From Paulinella micropora (lineage: Eukaryota > Cercozoa > Imbricatea > Euglyphida > Paulinellidae), in assembly GCA_019918135.1 (NCBI GenBank), contig WBZZ01001197.1, forward strand, positions 12,501 through 76,500: 64,000 bases of DNA, in the 5' to 3' direction. This document shows positions 46,285-56,235 of this stretch, piece by piece. Every line of letters begins with the position of its first letter. Within the stretch, counting starts at the first letter, position 1. The position numbers and the translations under genes were made by a program. Below the pieces are notes generated by a model that worked only from the letters and a program-made list of their open reading frames with translations, did not search any database and had not been told where the DNA came from.

Positions 46285-46857
46285 TTTAATAAAAAAAATT
46301 CTCCAGCAAAGTCTTGCATTTGCTAGAGAGCTGGGAGAGGGAGAAAGGGGCGCCCTCCCCCCCCCGCTTTTTTCCTCCTCCCCTCCTTTCTCTCCTCAAG
46401 GCTCCACCGTCACAGTTGGGCCGTGACTGCCCGCAAGTAGCCCTCGGTCGGGCGCGTTCCTGTGAAGCTGTCTGATTTACTTACACAGAGGGCTTTGCTG
46501 ATTAAGGACCGGGAGCCTCACACCTTTGGCGCAAAAGAGAAGTTTGCAGCACTGAAGGAAAGCCGTGGGGCTTTAGGCAAATCTGCACTTCCCAATGAAG
46601 GCGCGCGCGTGTGTGTGTAGAGGGCGCCGCTCTCCAAGAGTTTGCCAAAAAAAAACAAACAAAAAACACAAAAAACAAAAAAACCGCTGAATTAAAGCTC
46701 GACAGCCTTCACGCTTGGCATTAAAACCTAGGAGAGAGAAAGGCTGGTAAAGGAAACAAGAGAAAGCTCAGAGCCCTTTGACAAAACGGCAGGAACTTAA
46801 AAAGGAGAAATAAACCTCCCCCCCCGTCCGTCGACGCATTTCTTTTAAAGCTTGCTC
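46285..46857. other. Gene-free DNA
   Basis: No gene is supported. It contains purine/C-rich tracts at 46330-46370, a GCGCGCGTGTGTGTG stretch near 46601, an A-rich block at 46648-46685, and a GCTCGACAGCCTTCACGCTT unit at 46698 typical of the repeat set at 42, 53.7 and 58.3 kb. Confidence 0.5.
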
Positions 46858-47083
46858 GATGCAGACAGAGTCTTCGTACCCCTGCATGCGCGAACAAGTG
46901 CAGACGGCACGCAAGGAGCAGATAATTGTTGCAGCACAAGCCGTACAAACGGCAGGGGACAGCCAGTGTCAGGCCGAACCACTGTACTGCTTGGCAGAAT
47001 CCTATTTCTACGGGGCACGGGGTGGCTAAGGACTACGCCCGGGCGGTCAAGTGGTTACAGAGGGCGGCGGCAGAAACTTAAGC
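46858..47083 (+). pseudogene. Sel1-repeat remnant
   Basis: Translated pieces read as a single decayed Sel1 unit with VAKDYARAVKWLQRAAAET near 47025-47080 and a CLAESYFYG piece before it. It resembles the 44-kb gene. Too short and damaged to be functional. Confidence 0.5.
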
Positions 47084-47139
47084 ACAAGGAGTGTTGAAAA
47101 AAAGGTCTATGCTCGATCTGGCATGCTATTGTCTTTCAG

Positions 47140-48141
47140 CTAGAAATCCACGGGCCCCAGGTACTGCCCGATCAGCCCTGCGACGCACGCGGGCCAGCGC
47201 AGAAACCTTATACACCAGGGCGCGAGCTCGTGCGTGTACCAGCGGCCGCGGCCGCTGTCGAGCCCGCCCCAGTCCGCCTTGCAGTACCCGGGGCCGGCAC
47301 AGGCGCGCAGCCCGCACAGGCTGCCGCCCTTGCGCACGAGCGAGACAATAACGTACGAGGCGGGCGACACATCCAGCGCGGCCAGCGCTGCCGTGTCGCG
47401 CCCGTCGGCGGGCGTGGCCTCGATTAACTCTCCATCGTCGTTGTGTATCCAGTTGAGCGCGTGCTCGGCTCCTGTACAGCGGTACAGCCGCAGCCACAGC
47501 CGTACGCGGCCGCGGTCCACCACTGCGCGGTCTAGGAACAACGGGATCTTTTGCACGGGCTGCGCACCGCGCGGAGTCAGGCGCAGCCATAGCCGGTCAC
47601 CAGCCATTGCCTGTGACAGGCGCAGAGCGTTGGTCACGCGCCGCGCATGCGCGGCCAGCACTTTGCGGTGCACGGCCCGCGTGGTCTTTTCGAACATGTT
47701 TCGCAGGAGGTCCTTGGCGTCGGGCGTCGCGCGGCACCAGCATCGGCGCACAAACAGCCATTGCCCGGCGCTGGTCTTGTGGGCGGCGTACTCGGCGGCC
47801 TCGGCGTTTAGCGCAAATAGCAGGCCCGCTAGCAACATCCCCCGCACCCACGCAATCGTGCGGCCCTTTGTGCACACGCTCCGGATGCCGTGTGGGTTCT
47901 TGTGGAAGACGCACCACAGCATCGCCAACTCAACGCTGGGGCAGTGCTGCCAGCCTTCGGCCAGCAAATCGTCTACTGTCTGAGTTAGCGGCTGTGGAGT
48001 ACAGACGAGCCTTTGCAGCAACGCCTTGCGTGCACCGTCGTCTAGCGCGAAACGGGGTGCGGCGGGCACACCTTTTTGTACGGTTGTCGGCACAGCCCAA
48101 TTGACGCGCCAGGGCTCGGGCAAACTGGCCGAGCCCTGCAT
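47140..48141 (-). CDS. Unknown 333-residue protein
   Basis: The ATG at 48141 (MQGSASLPEPWRVNWAVP) opens an intact frame. The first half is helical with Cys/Trp residues, a hydrophobic patch near 98-112 (MLLAGLLFALNAEAAEY), then a beta-rich second half. The C-terminus (WCIRFLRWPACVAGLIGQYL) resembles the short helical boxes at the end of SOCS/ASB proteins, which bind Elongin/cullin, but the resemblance is weak. No family is assigned. It converges with the remnant at 46.9 kb. Confidence 0.6.
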   Translation of the reverse strand: MQGSASLPEPWRVNWAVPTTVQKGVPAAPRFALDDGARKALLQRLVCTPQPLTQTVDDLLAEGWQHCPSVELAMLWCVFHKNPHGIRSVCTKGRTIAWVRGMLLAGLLFALNAEAAEYAAHKTSAGQWLFVRRCWCRATPDAKDLLRNMFEKTTRAVHRKVLAAHARRVTNALRLSQAMAGDRLWLRLTPRGAQPVQKIPLFLDRAVVDRGRVRLWLRLYRCTGAEHALNWIHNDDGELIEATPADGRDTAALAALDVSPASYVIVSLVRKGGSLCGLRACAGPGYCKADWGGLDSGRGRWYTHELAPWCIRFLRWPACVAGLIGQYLGPVDF

Positions 48142-49070
48142 TCGCTAGCTCTTTTGGTTGGTTTTAGTAGAAGATTAGGAGCGGTAAGGGAAAGAAACAG
48201 CGGGGCAAGCCCCCCGGGGGAAAGAGGCGCCGGCCCTCTCCCTAGCTCTTTTTTTTATACGTTCCATAGTCGCGTTATTTTCTTTTCCCTCCCCTTGGCA
48301 GCTTTTTTTCTCCCCTGCACAAAAATCCATACTTTTTTGTTGTTGGTTGGTTGCCAGTGTAGGGAAAGTTCTGCATGTTTCGCACCGTGACCGTGTCGTT
48401 CGAGCCCTGCGCGGCCCTCTCCGGTTCCTTTACGGGCGAAACTATCCGTGCGATCGCGGCCAGGGCCAAGCTGTTGAGGTGGCAGACCCACTTGCTCGGC
48501 GACAAACTGGGTAGAAAGCAGAAAAGAAAAAAAAATGGTCCAGTTCGCAAAGGCGCTGCCGTCACGTTGGGTTGCAGGGGGAGAGAGAAGGGGGAAGAAG
48601 GGAAGGGGCGCCCTTCTCCCTCCCCCCCCTGTCCAAGCGTGGCACTGGCTGGGCAAGCTACTCACCTCCTCAGTTTACAGCACACTCAACAATTTAAATT
48701 TAGCAACAAGTTTCTGTGCTGGAAACAGAAAAGAGTGAGAGAAGAAAAGGGGAGGGGGGGGGGGGGGGAGAGACGAGAGGTGCCCGCCCCTATTTCCGCT
48801 TCTCTCCCCCTCCCTTACATCTTTTCTGTGAGCTCGGGGGAGGAAAAAGGCGCCCCCCTCCCTCCTCCCTCCTCCCCCCCCCCCCCCCCCCCGGCGCAGC
48901 CTTGCTTAAATTATGCGCGCGCGCACAGCGTCATCTCACCCCGAAGAAGAAACGCCGGTTGGCAGAGACCGTCGACGGGACTAACTCTCCAGAAGCGCCA
49001 ACGGCACAAAAACGACGACGACGTCCCTGCCTCGCCGGAGGTCTGGCCAGGGCACTCAGACAAGACACCG
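48142..49070. other. Long gap before the zinc-repeat gene
   Basis: No gene is firmly supported. The frame of the downstream gene is open across part of it, but it translates G/C tracts at 48595-48620, 48740-48775 and 48862-48893. A basic KKKRRLAETVDG stretch with a nuclear-signal look at about 48948-48985 lies in a different frame. It could be an upstream exon or a decayed start region. Confidence 0.4.
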
Positions 49071-50621
49071 ATGCATATTATAAATCATGTACAAGGCGGG
49101 CGAGACTACCAGCTCAAGCTAGGTGCAGGTGGCGCTCTTTTCAGCCGAGCCAGCAAACAACAGCATTGCTGGACAGGGTGGCAGTTTGCATGTGCAAGCT
49201 GCTGGCAAAGCGACAAGACCGTTGCCAGCGGCTCACATTGGGCCGAACAGCGGCGGTTCAAGCTCTGTACCAAGCACGCGAAAGCACATGGGTGCTACAA
49301 GGTGCTCAGGCCGTGCGAAGACTGCCCGGTCGGCTCCAAGAGGCAGGCAAACTTTTCGGACGAACAAGGTCGACGGAACCGCCTGTGCGCACAACACGCG
49401 AGAGAGCGAGGCTGCCACCAGCTGTTCAGACCGTGCGAAGACTGCCCGGCCAGCTCCAAGAGAGACGCTACCTTTTCCGACGAGCAAGGGCGCAGAAAAC
49501 GCTTGTGTGCGCAGCACGCGAGAAAGCGAGGTTGTCACAAAGTCCTGAGACCATGTGAGGACTGCCCGGCCAGCTCCAAGAAAGACGCAACCTTTTCGGA
49601 CGAACAAGGGCGACAGAACCGTCTGTGCGCGCAGCACGCACAAGCGCGCGGCTGCCACAAGGTCCTGAGACCATGTGAGGACTGTCCGGCCAGCTCCAAG
49701 AGATATGCGCACTTTTCGGACGAGCAGGGGCGCCAAAACCGTCTGTGTGCACAGCATGCGAGAGCACGCGGGTGCCACAAGGTGCGATACCAGTGCGGAG
49801 ACTGCCCGGTCGGCTCCAAGAAAGAGGCCTGCTATGCAGACGAGCAAGGGCGCCGGAACCGCCTGTGCGCGCAGCACGCGAGAGCGCGCGGCTGCCACGA
49901 GGTACGATACCCGTGCGGAGACTGCCCTGTCGGCTTCAGGAGAGAGGCCTGCTATGCGGACGAGCAAGGGCGCCAGAACCGTCTGTGCGCGCAGCACGCG
50001 AGAGCGCGCGGGTGCCACGAAGTACGACGTCCGTGCGGGGATTGCCCGGCCAGTTCTAAGATAGAAGCCTGCTATGCGGACGGCCAAGGGCGCCGTAACA
50101 GTCTGTGCGCACAACACGCGTTTGCGCGCGGCTTGATCTCCAAGCCAGCCGCGGGCTGCTCGATCGCCGCGTGCAGGCTGTGGGACAGGCTCGAACAAGC
50201 GCTGGGCTGCCGAATCCAGCACAAGCACTTTACGAACGGCGCCGACGTGCCACACGGGTCTGAGTTTGGTATTCCGGCCACGAAGCTGCTGCTGGATGGC
50301 TACGATGCGGCCCATAACTGCGCCTATGAGTTTCATGGCAACGCCTACCACGGCTTTCCGCCGGGCCACGCCAAGTACGCAGAGGGTCGGTCGTGTATCA
50401 GTGGGCGCCGCAATCGCGACTTGTACAGGGAGACGATGGCCCGCATGTACTTTGTGCGCCAGCAGATGCCGGCCGGCTGCCGCGTATTTTATGCCTGGGA
50501 GCACGAGTATGCTACGATCAAGGACAAGCCGCTAGCTAGTGCCGTCTCGATTCTGCATGAGCTGCCCCCCGGAAAAGATTTCTTCGAAGACACAGCTTTC
50601 GATGATGACGACAGTGAGTGA
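49071..50621 (+). CDS. Zinc-repeat protein (EsV-1-7-like) with endonuclease-like C-terminus
   Basis: From the ATG at 49071 the product has 516 residues. After a degenerate unit, seven 40-residue repeats follow, each with CxxC, about 20 residues, then LCAQHA (CxxH), for example CEDCPASSKRDATFSDEQG then RRKRLCAQHARKRGC. The pattern resembles EsV-1-7 domains of phaeovirus and brown-algal proteins (C-x4-C-x16-C-x2-H), with different spacing. The last 170 residues read FGIPATKLLLDGYDAA, CAYEFHGNAYHGFPP, then an EHEY segment. This fits a PD-(D/E)xK-like fold found beside nucleic-acid enzymes in large viruses (Asp, then ExHG). A DNA-targeting nuclease is a reasonable inference. The DNA repeats have an exact 120-bp period. 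Confidence 0.75.
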   Translation: MHIINHVQGGRDYQLKLGAGGALFSRASKQQHCWTGWQFACASCWQSDKTVASGSHWAEQRRFKLCTKHAKAHGCYKVLRPCEDCPVGSKRQANFSDEQGRRNRLCAQHARERGCHQLFRPCEDCPASSKRDATFSDEQGRRKRLCAQHARKRGCHKVLRPCEDCPASSKKDATFSDEQGRQNRLCAQHAQARGCHKVLRPCEDCPASSKRYAHFSDEQGRQNRLCAQHARARGCHKVRYQCGDCPVGSKKEACYADEQGRRNRLCAQHARARGCHEVRYPCGDCPVGFRREACYADEQGRQNRLCAQHARARGCHEVRRPCGDCPASSKIEACYADGQGRRNSLCAQHAFARGLISKPAAGCSIAACRLWDRLEQALGCRIQHKHFTNGADVPHGSEFGIPATKLLLDGYDAAHNCAYEFHGNAYHGFPPGHAKYAEGRSCISGRRNRDLYRETMARMYFVRQQMPAGCRVFYAWEHEYATIKDKPLASAVSILHELPPGKDFFEDTAFDDDDSE

Positions 50622-50639
50622 GTTGGAACTGGACTACAA

Positions 50640-51130
50640 GAAAGTTTTTTTTTTATTATTAAAAGCTTGACAAGAGCTGTACTTGTAAAGAATTACATTT
50701 CTCGCGCCCTTTTGTCCACAAAAATAAATACCATTGATAACGTCGAAAAAGGCAGTGCATCTTAATTTTCCGGGGAGGCAGCCGTAAGCGCCAATTTGGC
50801 GCCAAACTCCACTCGCGCCCAAAAAAAAAAGAAAATCCCACTAGGCGTCGTGAGGAAGACGTCCTCCCCCCTCCCTCTCACTTTTATCGTCCCTGTTCTC
50901 ACCACCTTCCCTCTCACTTTCATCGCCCCGTTCCCCCTGCTCTTCACGCCCCCACCGCAAGGGAGGGTCGAAAACATTTGGCGCAAGCAAAAAAAAAAAA
51001 AAAAAAAAAAAGAAAAAAAATGTGCAGTTTCTCTCCGCGGGAAAACGTCCGATTTCTTTTCTAGCTCCCGCAGCGGCCGGTCCATTTGGCGCGGGATCGT
51101 GCTCTTCCTTTACCGAGGGCGTGCTACGGT
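50640..51130. repeat. R1 repeat copy with TTTGGCGCCAAA
   Basis: The copy runs from about 50735 to 51110 and contains the full block order of the family, with TTTGGCGCCAAA at 50795-50806, a pyrimidine-rich middle with TCTCAC units, CATTTGGCGCAAGC, a poly-A run, GCGGGAAAACGTCCGATTT and CATTTGGCGCGGG. Confidence 0.75.
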
Positions 51131-51189
51131 CAAAAAGCATTTCCAGGCTTTTCTGGCTGTAGACGTAGGGCGGGGTTTTTTCTGGCTGC

Positions 51190-51868
51190 ACCACCTACCT
51201 TACGGACTTGGTTTTTCAAACGTACTCCCCCTACCTTACGGACTTAATCATTTTTATGCAATTACTAGTATTAATACCATCTACCTTAAGGACTTAGTAA
51301 TTTTTCCGGCTGCACCCCTACCTTACGGACTTGGTTTTTCAAACGTACACCCCCTACCTTACGGACTTGATCATTTTTACGCAATTACAGGTATTAATAC
51401 CACCTACCTTACGGACTTAGTAATTTTTCCGGCTGCACCCCTACCTTACGGACTTGGTTTTTCAAACATACACCCCCTACCTTACGGACTTGATCATTTT
51501 TACGCAATTACAGGTATTAATACCACCTACCTTACGGACTTAGTAATTTTTCCGGCTGCACCCCCTACCTTACGGACTTGGTTTTTCAAACGTACACCCC
51601 CTACCTTACGGACTTGATCATTTTTACGCAATTACAGGTATTAATACCACCTACCTTACGGACTTAATAATTTTTCCGGCTGCACCCCCTACCTTACGGA
51701 CTTGGTTTTTCAAACGTACACCCCCTACCTTACGGACTTGATCATTTTTACGTAATTACAGGTATTAATACCACCTACCTTACGGACTTAGTAATTTTTC
51801 CGGCTGCACCCCCTACCTTACGGACTTGGTTTTCAAACGTACACCCCCTACCTTACGGACTAGCAAAA
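51190..51868 (+). repeat. Three-beat tandem repeat array (123-124 bp units)
   Basis: Six starts of the same unit at 51211, 51334, 51457, 51581, 51705 and 51829 show a period of 123-124 bp. Each unit contains three copies of the 15-mer CTACCTTACGGACTT separated by different spacers: GGTTTTTCAAACGTACACC, GATCATTTTTACGCAATTAC with AGGTATTAATACCAC, and AGTAATTTTTCCGGCTGCAC. The AGGTATTAATACCA part is itself a palindrome. The change from 123 to 124 bp breaks any shared reading frame, so coding is unlikely. Confidence 0.85.
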
Positions 51869-51881
51869 AAAATAAAAAAAA

Positions 51882-51976
51882 AGTCTGCGCAACGGCCAAT
51901 GTCAAGCGGACAGCGTAAGGGTACAGCCAAAAAAAACCAAAAAAAAGTCTGCGCAACGGCCAATGTCAAGCGGACA
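51882..51976 (+). repeat. Duplicated gene 3' end
   Basis: The stretch AAGTCTGCGCAACGGCCAAT followed by GTCAAGCGGACAGC occurs twice, about 50 bp apart. The right copy is the 3' end of the minus-strand gene that stops at 51966. Confidence 0.7.
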
Positions 51977-52901
51977 GCTTTTGTCTTTTACTGCTGGTTG
52001 CGTTGTCCGGTCCAGATCTCTTGCCCACAAGCCGCCTAAAATGCTCCGCCGCTGCGACGAAATCTTGCTTAGGTTTTGCTTGGCAATTGGCTAACGCTTT
52101 CATGCACAATTGAAAGTTTTTGCGCTCTGCTCCAAGTACATTCAGCTCCTGCTGCACCTTTTGCAATTCCTGGATCTTCTTGGCTATCCAACACAATAAC
52201 TCCAGAGGAGTTTTCACCGTGCTAACGCCAACGCCTTCTTCAGCGCATCTGCCAGCCCAAACTGCATTTTTCATGTCTTCTGGCGAACGATACTGATTGG
52301 CGTCATCGTTCCACCAATAGCCAATAAAACTGATATCTTTGTCAAGCAGCTTTACCTTGTACTCCGGCGCAGTCTTTCGAATGAGATGCCAGACTGGCAA
52401 GAAAGCATCGACCAGGGCTATGGCCAGCAGGTCCGTAAAACCAAGGTAAGCCAGGCACTTCAACCTTTCGGTCGAAAGCGGAGTGTACGTCGCGGGACCA
52501 GACTTTTCCAAATGTTTGGATTCCTCTAGAACAAGGGCCGGCAGTAGTTGGGTGGGCCTTAGCTCGTTCCAACCCGAGATTTCATCCGCCTTTTTAGTCG
52601 CGTAGCTTATCATGTCCATGACGATATTTAGCGAGCGTTGCATTCCTTGGACCAGATTAGGCTGATAGTCGAGAACTTCGCGCTTTACCATGGCCAGGTT
52701 TTGGGCTAAGAAGCTGTTTCTAGCAAGCTCCACCTTGTTGTCGCAGGTTCCTTTCTCGACAGCCTGGCGCAAAAAACATCCAATGGGTAGCCCCTTCAAG
52801 ATCTGGGTAGCACACAGCCAGGCATCTGCACCCTCGATAGTGATGGAAGTCAGCTCAGAGGCAGCGTAATTGGGGCCAGGTTGTTGTTTTTCGCTGGACA
52901 T
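51966..52901 (-). CDS. Unknown 311-residue helical protein
   Basis: The ATG at 52901 (MSSEKQQPGPNYAASELTSI) opens an intact frame. The protein is helical through most of its length, with LNIVMDMISYATKKADEI near residue 92 and a Trp-rich turn near 196 (FIGYWWNDDANQYRSPEDM). The C-terminus ends in KRSGPDNATSSKRQKLSA, a likely nuclear signal. No family is recognised. It overlaps slightly in position with the end of the LRR frame on the same strand. Confidence 0.65.
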   Translation of the reverse strand: MSSEKQQPGPNYAASELTSITIEGADAWLCATQILKGLPIGCFLRQAVEKGTCDNKVELARNSFLAQNLAMVKREVLDYQPNLVQGMQRSLNIVMDMISYATKKADEISGWNELRPTQLLPALVLEESKHLEKSGPATYTPLSTERLKCLAYLGFTDLLAIALVDAFLPVWHLIRKTAPEYKVKLLDKDISFIGYWWNDDANQYRSPEDMKNAVWAGRCAEEGVGVSTVKTPLELLCWIAKKIQELQKVQQELNVLGAERKNFQLCMKALANCQAKPKQDFVAAAEHFRRLVGKRSGPDNATSSKRQKLSA

Positions 52902-53580
52902 CCGCAGTGAATTCGGCAGTAGCCCTTCTGTAGCTTGTGCCAGTAAGTATGCCCTCCCCCCTCTCCCGCATGCGCGGGGGGGGGGGGGGGGAGTGCTCCC
53001 CCCCTCCTTCTCCCTTTGGGTACTTTCTTGATGGCGCTTTTAGCGAAGGCGACTTGGCGGTTTGTGCATGTGATATGGTCGAAAAAAGTAGTGTTTCCAG
53101 GCTTTCCACCGGACCGTTGTTCGACCAGCGACCGCACCTGCTGAGCACTAGTCGCTCTAGGTTGTGCAGCTGCGACAAATGTCTCAAACTGGCACAAAAG
53201 ATGTTTAGACAGTCTAAACTGAGCTGTCGGAGGTTGCGCAGCGCTGACAGGGAAGCTACCACGTCGTCTCCGATGTCTAGCGGGATCCTGTCAAGCCTGT
53301 TAAAATCGCACGCTTGGTAGGCCTGCCAGTCGTCCAGGAGCGCGTCGGTGACTAGGTGGCAATGACTGAGGTCTAGCCGTGTTACATGTCGCAGCTCCAA
53401 GCAGCCATGAAGCGTTAGTTCTTCTAGTTTGTACAACCGTGATAAATACACTAACCCGCGATCTGAGATGTAGGCCTCGCGGAAGAGGCAGAATATCCGC
53501 TGCTGCTTGCGCACGAACAGACGAACCTCGGGGCACGAGAAGCCCGCCCAGAAGCCAGGGTTGCGGACGAGGTAGAACAT
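52855..53580 (-). CDS. Leucine-rich-repeat protein
   Basis: From the ATG at 53580 the first 175 residues are regular cysteine-type LRRs: LEELTLHGCLELRHVTRLDL, LRQLSLDCLNIFCASLRHL, LERLVLSRCGRWS. The last third is low complexity and runs through the G/C tract and into the next gene, so the real end probably lies near 53060. The frame is open upstream but has no earlier ATG before a stop. Such LRRs follow F-boxes in SCF substrate receptors, though I see no clear F-box here. A fragment of its upstream DNA recurs at 56262-56310. Confidence 0.6.
   Translation of the reverse strand: MFYLVRNPGFWAGFSCPEVRLFVRKQQRIFCLFREAYISDRGLVYLSRLYKLEELTLHGCLELRHVTRLDLSHCHLVTDALLDDWQAYQACDFNRLDRIPLDIGDDVVASLSALRNLRQLSLDCLNIFCASLRHLSQLHNLERLVLSRCGRWSNNGPVESLETLLFSTISHAQTAKSPSLKAPSRKYPKGEGGGEHSPPPPPRMRERGEGILTGTSYRRATAEFTADVQRKTTTWPQLRCL
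52902..53030. repeat. G-run/C-run tract upstream of 52901 gene
   Basis: A G-run at about 52976-52991 with flanking CCCCCC pairs forms the usual palindrome, next to a GTAAGTATG donor-like stretch at 52944. Confidence 0.4.
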
Positions 53581-54504
53581 TTCCGAGCAACTGTAGATTA
53601 GGCTGCCCAGTTCGCTCCAACCGAGAAGCCGGCCCAGTTTGGCGCAGCCTTGGCCCTAGGAAGCAGCCAAGAAAGTGCAGAAAAAAGTTCTTTTAATTAA
53701 AACTCGACAAAGCCTTACATTTGACACCGAGAACTAGGAGAAGGAGAGGGAAGAAGCAGGGGGTGGGGCTTAGTGGAGGCGTTTTATGTATTTATTTGTC
53801 TTGTGGTGCTTGCATTGCTTGGATGAGGGGGGAAAGAGAGAGGGGGGGAAAGGGAAGGGACGGGGAGAGAGAAAGGGACGACGGGAGAGGAAGGGAAGGG
53901 GAATATGAAAAACCTTTTTTTTGCGCAACCAACAATATTTGGCGCGCGGTTTTTTTCCGCGGGAAAACTGTTATTTCCCGCGAGCCCCGCGGAAAGAGGC
54001 CGGAGCGGCCCGTTCATTTGGCGCGAGATCTTACTGTTTTGCATGGGGCGCGAGAGAGTGCAAAAAAAAAGAGAATTTTTTTAAATTAAAAGCTCGACAA
54101 AGTCTCTGCCCAACGCGCACTCAACTAAGAACTTACATTATGCGGCTTGGCACTTGGAGACCCCAAGGAAGGTGCACGTCACACGAAAGGGGGGCCGGTA
54201 GGTTTTCCGGGGAAACACACATGAGGTAAATTGGCGACAGGTTTCATTCGAGAAACGGGAAAGAGAAAAAGTTCAGTTCGCAAAGAAACGTACGGGGAAG
54301 GCGCAGGGGGGAAAGGGAAGGGAAGGAGGGGGAGGGCGCCCGCTCCCCCCTTATTTCCCCCTTCCTTTCATTCCACTGAGCCCATGGCGGGGCATTTCCC
54401 CCCCCCCCCCCCTCTGTATTCTCTTAGTTTTCAGTGCCGAAGATTAAAACCTTGTCAAGGATTTCTTTTTATTAATTTTTTTTACATTCTTAGCGCGCCC
54501 TCCC

Positions 54505-54812
54505 CCACCTCTTTTCATATTTTTCTGACCTTGCGCACGGTGGTCGAGCTATGGCACGTACAGGGCGCCGTCGGGGAAGTGAGGCCTTTGTCCTCGTGGC
54601 ACATTGACCACCGCCCATCCATCCTCCGCAGGCTCGTGCTGAGCACGGTGATCTGCTCCTAGTTTTTAGTGCCCCCAAATGTAAGACCGTCGAGTGGGCC
54701 GGATGCTGCGGCAGCCTGAGGGTGCCGTTGCAAGTGTCAAGTGTAAGACTTTGTCGAGTTTTTATTAAAAAGGACTTTTCTTGCACTTTCTTGGCGCCCC
54801 ACTTCCCCCTCT
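54505..54812 (+). repeat. Segmental direct repeat, copy 1
   Basis: About 308 bp nearly identical to 56605-56914, 2.1 kb apart. It includes the TTTTCTGACCTTGCGCACGG unit, GACCACCGCCCATCCATCC and GTGTAAGACTTTGTCGAGTT blocks. Confidence 0.75.
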
Positions 54813-55519
54813 CCATTCCCTCTCCCACTCCCTGTTCTCAGACGGGGAACTAAGACATTCCCCTCCCCTGCCTCTTCCTCTCTCCCCTCTACTCCATCCC
54901 TCCCCTGAGCCCAGGGCGCTCAGGGAGTAGGGGAGGGGAAGGGGGGAAGGGTGAATGGCGCAGAAGCTACAAACAAAATAAATACATGCAACGCCTCCAT
55001 AAACCCCCCTATGCCGGGCGCCTTTCTTCCTCCCCTCTTACTGACGGGGGGGGGGGGAAGATTAATCCTCCCCGGCCCCTTCCCCTCTTGGTTCTCAGTG
55101 CCAAGATTAAAACTTTGTCAGGGATTTTTTTAATTTTCTTTGTACATTTCTTTAGCGCGCCCCTGCCCTCCCCCTCCCGCTCCCGATTCTCAGACAGTGA
55201 GAAGGGACCGGGGGGGGGGGGGGAAGGAAGCACATTCCGCCCTTCTTCCCCCCTTCTGTTCCCTTTGTTGTCGGGCAACAATTTTTTTTTTCCTCTTTTC
55301 ATATTTTGCTGACCTTGCGCACGGTGGCCGAGCCATGGCACGGACAGGACGCCGTCTGGGCAGTGAGGTTTTTGTCCTCCTAGCACATTAACCACCGCCC
55401 ATCCATCCGCAGCAGGGTCGTGCCGGAGCACGGTGCGTAAGATCTGCGGAAGTAGGAAAAATATGAAAAGTGGAAAAGATTTTTTTTTTTTGGAACGCGT
55501 TTGCACACACAAACAAGGG

Positions 55520-55575
55520 ACGAGGGGATGGGGGGATAGCAGGGGATAAGGGGAACAGAGGGACGAGAGGGGGGG
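55520..55575 (+). repeat. GGGGATA/GGGACGAG minisatellite, small array
   Basis: Units built on GGGACGAGGGGATGGGGGGA and AGCAGGGGATAAGGGGAACA occur here, and a larger array of the same units lies at 56395-56490. Confidence 0.6.
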
Positions 55576-56050
55576 AGAGCACACCCCGCCCCTCCCTGTA
55601 CACGTTCTCAGACGGGGGGTGGGGGCAAGACAAATCGTGCTTGATCCTTCCCCGCCCCTTCCCTCTTCCTCTCTTAGTTCTCAGTGCCAAGATTAAAATT
55701 TTGTCAGTAATTTTTTATTACTTTTTTCTTGTACATTCCTAGCGCGCCCCTACCCCTCCCTTCCCCTGCCTCTTCTTCTCTCCCCTCTTTTATTAATTTT
55801 GTTTACATTCTTAGCGCCCCTCCCTATGAGTCTTACTCTCAGCGCTGAGAACGGGGAGTGGGAGAGAAAAGTTAAAAACAATTTAAAATTAAAACTCGAC
55901 AAAGTCTTAGACTAGACAAAGCTGGTCATGTCACAAGAAAAAGGGGGGCGCTAGTTTTTTCCGGGGAAACACACATTCGAAATTGGGCGGCAAATTTCTA
56001 TTCTAGAAACGAGAAAGAGAAAAAGTCTCCCCCTTCCCCTTTCTCTCCCT

Positions 56051-56235
56051 TTTCCCTGCTCTTTGAGCCCCCCGGGCTCAGGGGCTCAAGTGAGAAAAAG
56101 AAAAAAAGAGGAGGGGGGGGGGGCACTTCCCCCCACACACAACCTGCCCCTTGCCTTCCTTCTTTTCCCCATGAGCCCCCTGAGCCCGGGGGGCTCAAAG
56201 AACAGGGGAAGGGGAAGGGCGCAGAAGCTACAAAA
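56051..56235. mobile_element. MITE-like element, second copy
   Basis: Left hairpin CTTTGAGCCCCCCGGGCTCA at about 56060 and its inverted partner at about 56171-56202, ending in AAGGGCGCAGAAGCTACAAA. Same order as the copy at 46 kb. Confidence 0.55.

Noticed and set aside
50796-51617. Long frame across the tandem array (PYGLGFSN repeats)
   Set aside because: The unit length changes from 123 to 124 bp, so the frame is lost in later units; non-coding repeats explain it better.
51190-51868. CRISPR array
   Set aside because: The spacers are themselves repeated in every unit, the direct repeat is only 15 bp, and there are no cas genes; this is a tandem repeat.
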